Source: Alphaproteobacteria bacterium
GTDB taxonomy: Bacteria > Pseudomonadota > Alphaproteobacteria > Sphingomonadales > Emcibacteraceae
Reading direction: 5' to 3'
Length of the DNA: 7,812 nt
NCBI GenBank assembly: GCA_002402225.1
Contig: NVVM01000066.1
Span: 4,917 to 12,728, forward strand
Of the stretch, positions 5,634 to 7,812 are shown piece by piece. The stretch's first letter is position 1. Each line of letters starts with the position of its first letter. The notes under the pieces are model-generated. The model saw nothing but the letters and a program-made list of their open reading frames with translations. It was not told the DNA's origin and ran no database searches. A program made the translations under genes and the position numbers.

Positions 5634-6803
5634 TCAACCCTTTTTATTTCCTGAAATCATGGGCGTATCTTCAGAAAGCAGATCATCGGCAACAACAGCC
5701 AAATGATCATCCGTTCCTCCCAGAGTGGATTCCGCCAGACGAAGATAGCGGAAGAACATGGGCATGTCATGTTCCTCGCAATATCCGATCCCGCCCATGA
5801 CCTGATGTCCGCTGCGAAGAATGCGGCGGCAGGCCTCATTACACCATATTTTGGTCATGGCCATATCCTGCCGGGTGGCTTGGCCTTCGTCAATAAGCCA
5901 GCCTGTTTTATACATCATCCAGCGGGCGCTGTCCAAATCCGTCAGCATGTCGGCGCAATGATGTTGGATGGCCTGAAAACTGCCAATCGCCTTCCCGAAC
6001 TGATGGCGTTCTTTTGCATGGGCTACGGCAATCTCAAGAATACGGGCCGCAGCGCCGATCATTTCCGCAGATTTTGCCACCGCCGACCTGAAGCTTGCCT
6101 GTTCAAGGGCCAGCCATAGATTCCCATCCTCAGCGATCAGATCGGCTCTGCCGACATGGACATTTTCAAGAACAACCTCTGAGGCACAAATACCATTAAC
6201 CGTAACAAGGGGCTTTCGGCAAACGCCTTGCTTATCAGTCGCGACACGAAAAAGGCCGATATCCTTTTCCGGTTCTTCGCATTGGCCCATGCGGGCAGCG
6301 CAGAGGATATAATCTGCGTTATGACCATTTTGCACATATTGGCTAAAGCCATTCAAAAGGTAACCATTATCATCGGGATTTGCCGTGAAACAGGCCGCAG
6401 ACGGGCCGAATTCACCGTCATCATTACCAAGGGCTACCGCCAGCTTTGTCTGGCCTGTGGCAACGGACGAAAGAATGTCTTCTTTAATCTTCCGGTTATC
6501 ACATTCCCGAAGAATTTCCACACCATGCACAGCCGTTGAAAAAAACGGCCCCGGCAGGGCAACCCGCCCCATTTCCTCAAGCAATACCAGAAGATCAACA
6601 AAACTTCCGCCAATGCCGTCATAGCTTTCCGGCACTCTTATTGCCATCCAGCCAAGGTCCGACATATCCGTCCAATTCTGCGCGGAACAACCCTCTGGAT
6701 CCGTTCTGGCACCACAGACAAGCTGTCTGGTAAATCTGGAGGAAAGAAAGCTGCGGGCGCTGTCCTGAATCAGGCGTTGCTGTTCGGAAAATTCTACATC
6801 CAT
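5634..6803 (-). CDS. Acyl-CoA dehydrogenase family protein, subunit with R-x-QFG motif and no canonical C-terminal Glu
   Basis: This 389-aa flavoprotein-family member has the three-part acyl-CoA dehydrogenase layout: N-terminal helices from MDVEFSEQQRLI, a middle beta domain (about 120-220) and a C-terminal helical domain. The motif RHQFGKAIGSFQAIQH (266-281) with ADM after it is the classic FAD- and dimer-contact helix, and SGHQVMGGIGYCEEHDMP (331-348) is also standard. The region where medium-chain enzymes carry the catalytic base as YEGT reads LGGTDDH (361-367), so that Glu is Gly, and the helix bearing the isovaleryl-CoA dehydrogenase base has no matching Glu (around RSAVAKS, 239-245). 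It therefore may not be catalytic alone but may pair with the neighbouring dehydrogenase, as in mycobacterial alpha2beta2 FadE pairs. The middle-domain FAD motif is also degenerate (LAVALGNDDGEFGP, 121-134). The gene starts 37 nt after its upstream partner and is coupled to SDR2. Confidence 0.9.
   Translation of the reverse strand: MDVEFSEQQRLIQDSARSFLSSRFTRQLVCGARTDPEGCSAQNWTDMSDLGWMAIRVPESYDGIGGSFVDLLVLLEEMGRVALPGPFFSTAVHGVEILRECDNRKIKEDILSSVATGQTKLAVALGNDDGEFGPSAACFTANPDDNGYLLNGFSQYVQNGHNADYILCAARMGQCEEPEKDIGLFRVATDKQGVCRKPLVTVNGICASEVVLENVHVGRADLIAEDGNLWLALEQASFRSAVAKSAEMIGAAARILEIAVAHAKERHQFGKAIGSFQAIQHHCADMLTDLDSARWMMYKTGWLIDEGQATRQDMAMTKIWCNEACRRILRSGHQVMGGIGYCEEHDMPMFFRYLRLAESTLGGTDDHLAVVADDLLSEDTPMISGNKKG
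5638..5643 (-). promoter_or_regulatory. Ribosome binding site of SDR2 within the preceding gene
   Basis: On the minus strand AAAGGG lies 5 nt before the SDR2 ATG and forms part of the last Lys-Lys-Gly codons of the acyl-CoA dehydrogenase gene. The join reads TGA-T-ATG, an arrangement typical of translational coupling. Confidence 0.6.
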
Positions 6804-6840
6804 GATACGCGTTTATCCTTCACCATATTATCAAGCCCCC

Positions 6841-7812
6841 CTAGCGCGGCAGCCCCATCCCCCGGGTTGCCACCAGACTCTTGAGTATCTCGCTTGTGCC
6901 GCCGCCAATTGTGTCAATCACCGACGCTCTGGCCATTTTAATAATTTCACCGGCAAGGGGGGCTTCTGCTGAATCCTCCTCAAGACGGCCTGCCGGGCCC
7001 ATAATATCCAGCGCCGCATCGACAAAACGCTGTCTCATGGAACTGGCAAATAATTTGAGCAGGGATGATTCATGGTCAAGAGGGTTGCCTTTTTTCAGCA
7101 GGGCAAAGGCCCGATCCTCCAGCGCCTGCGCTATCTTAATCTCGGTCGCCATTTGCGCCAGATGTCGGCGCACATCCGGATTATCACACAGCAAGCGCCC
7201 CCCGCGCATGGTCGATTTTGTATAGGCCACAAGCCGCTTGAAAGGCGGCACCAGCCGGATTGCCTGAAACAACATCAGCCGTTCATAGCCAAGCGCCTCG
7301 GCCATATAGTAAAAGCCTTTGTTCAGGCCGCCGACAAGCCGGCTCTTTGGCACGCGCACACTGTCATAGAAAACCTCGTTGGTGCGCTCGCCGCCCAGAG
7401 TTTCAATAGGGCGAATGGTGATGCCCTCAGCCCGCTGGTCAACGACAAACAGGCTTATGCCGTGATGGCGGGGAACATCGGGGTTTGTTCTGACCGCCAA
7501 CCAGTGATAATCAGCGAAATGTGACTGGGTATTGAAAATCTTCTGACCGGTTATGATATAGCTGTCACCATCATCAACGGCTCGCATCCGCATGGAAGCA
7601 AGGTCTGAGCCGGAGGAAGGTTCGGTATAGCCAAGGCTGAATTCAATTTCACCAGCGGCTATGCGCGGCAGGAATTTTTCTTTCATTTCCTCACTGCCAT
7701 GACGGAGCATCACCGGCCCGCACATGAAGCGCGCGACAATATTGGGGACAAAGGCCTCGTGACGGGCAAATTCCTGAACCAGAATATATTCATCAATCAC
7801 ACTGCCCCCGCT
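6841..7812 (-). CDS. Acyl-CoA dehydrogenase family protein, Glu-bearing subunit, N-terminus beyond window
   Basis: The frame runs unbroken through the right window edge, giving 323 codons of an expected 380-400; the GTG at 7800 is an internal Val, not a start. Visible landmarks are LGYTEPSSGSDLASM (FAD/substrate segment), GQKIFNTQSHFADY, a GGERTNEVFYDSVRVP strand, and the C-terminal GGGTSEILKSLVATRGMGLPR pattern. The base position of medium-chain enzymes reads IGGGTSE, so that Glu is Gly, but a Glu in ALGYERLML (codon at 7282-7284) sits where isovaleryl-CoA dehydrogenase has its helix-G catalytic base. The usual R-x-QFG motif is replaced by TMRGGRLLCDNPDVRRHLA, a form common in the CaiA-like FadE branch. 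This is the first visible gene of a minus-strand operon with the second dehydrogenase and SDR2. It would dehydrogenate an acyl-CoA at C2-C3 and pass electrons to an electron-transfer flavoprotein encoded elsewhere. Confidence 0.9.
   Translation of the reverse strand, partial: SGGSVIDEYILVQEFARHEAFVPNIVARFMCGPVMLRHGSEEMKEKFLPRIAAGEIEFSLGYTEPSSGSDLASMRMRAVDDGDSYIITGQKIFNTQSHFADYHWLAVRTNPDVPRHHGISLFVVDQRAEGITIRPIETLGGERTNEVFYDSVRVPKSRLVGGLNKGFYYMAEALGYERLMLFQAIRLVPPFKRLVAYTKSTMRGGRLLCDNPDVRRHLAQMATEIKIAQALEDRAFALLKKGNPLDHESSLLKLFASSMRQRFVDAALDIMGPAGRLEEDSAEAPLAGEIIKMARASVIDTIGGGTSEILKSLVATRGMGLPR

Noticed and set aside
7798..7800. GTG at 7800 as the start of the right-hand acyl-CoA dehydrogenase
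   Set aside because: The frame stays open to the window edge (Ser-Gly-Gly-Ser precedes it), and the expected N-terminal helices of the family are missing, so the gene continues outside.
1..7812. CRISPR arrays, insertion sequences, tRNA or rRNA genes
   Set aside because: No repeat-spacer pattern, transposase, terminal inverted repeats or tRNA-like cloverleaf was seen, and almost all sequence is accounted for by metabolic genes.

Overview
This 7.8 kb window is a compact catabolic region from a mid-GC bacterium, probably a marine or soil proteobacterium. Alphaproteobacterial affinity is a guess from base composition and gene style; no rRNA or other marker gene is present. Nothing looks phage-, transposon- or CRISPR-like. 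Nine protein genes cover almost all of it, and the longest non-coding stretch is the 165-nt divergent promoter region at 2806-2970.

Layout, left to right: (1) on the plus strand, the C-terminal part of a beta-lactamase-fold serine hydrolase followed by a cyclase/kynurenine-formamidase-family metal hydrolase; (2) on the minus strand, a TetR-type repressor followed by a short-chain dehydrogenase (SDR1), converging on the cyclase with a 4-nt gap; (3) on the plus strand, diverging from tetR, a zinc-dependent medium-chain alcohol dehydrogenase of the butanediol/sorbitol dehydrogenase type and an enoyl-CoA hydratase; (4) on the minus strand, read right to left, an acyl-CoA dehydrogenase cut by the window edge, a second acyl-CoA dehydrogenase and a second short-chain dehydrogenase (SDR2). 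SDR2 and the hydratase converge across a 9-bp stem hairpin.

Together the genes look like part of a regulated degradation pathway for an alcohol or ketone (possibly cyclic) that ends in CoA thioesters. The ADH and one SDR would oxidise secondary alcohols, and the cyclase-family hydrolase or the serine hydrolase would open a ring, lactone, amide or ester. The paired acyl-CoA dehydrogenases, hydratase and the other SDR would supply the first three beta-oxidation steps. No CoA ligase, thiolase, electron-transfer flavoprotein or transporter is inside the window, so the pathway must be completed elsewhere. The substrate cannot be read from sequence.

The points most worth following are a perfect 16-bp palindrome in the tetR/ADH promoter region (probable operator), the two dissimilar adjacent acyl-CoA dehydrogenases (probable heteromeric enzyme), and a cyclase with substitutions at two likely metal-ligand positions.
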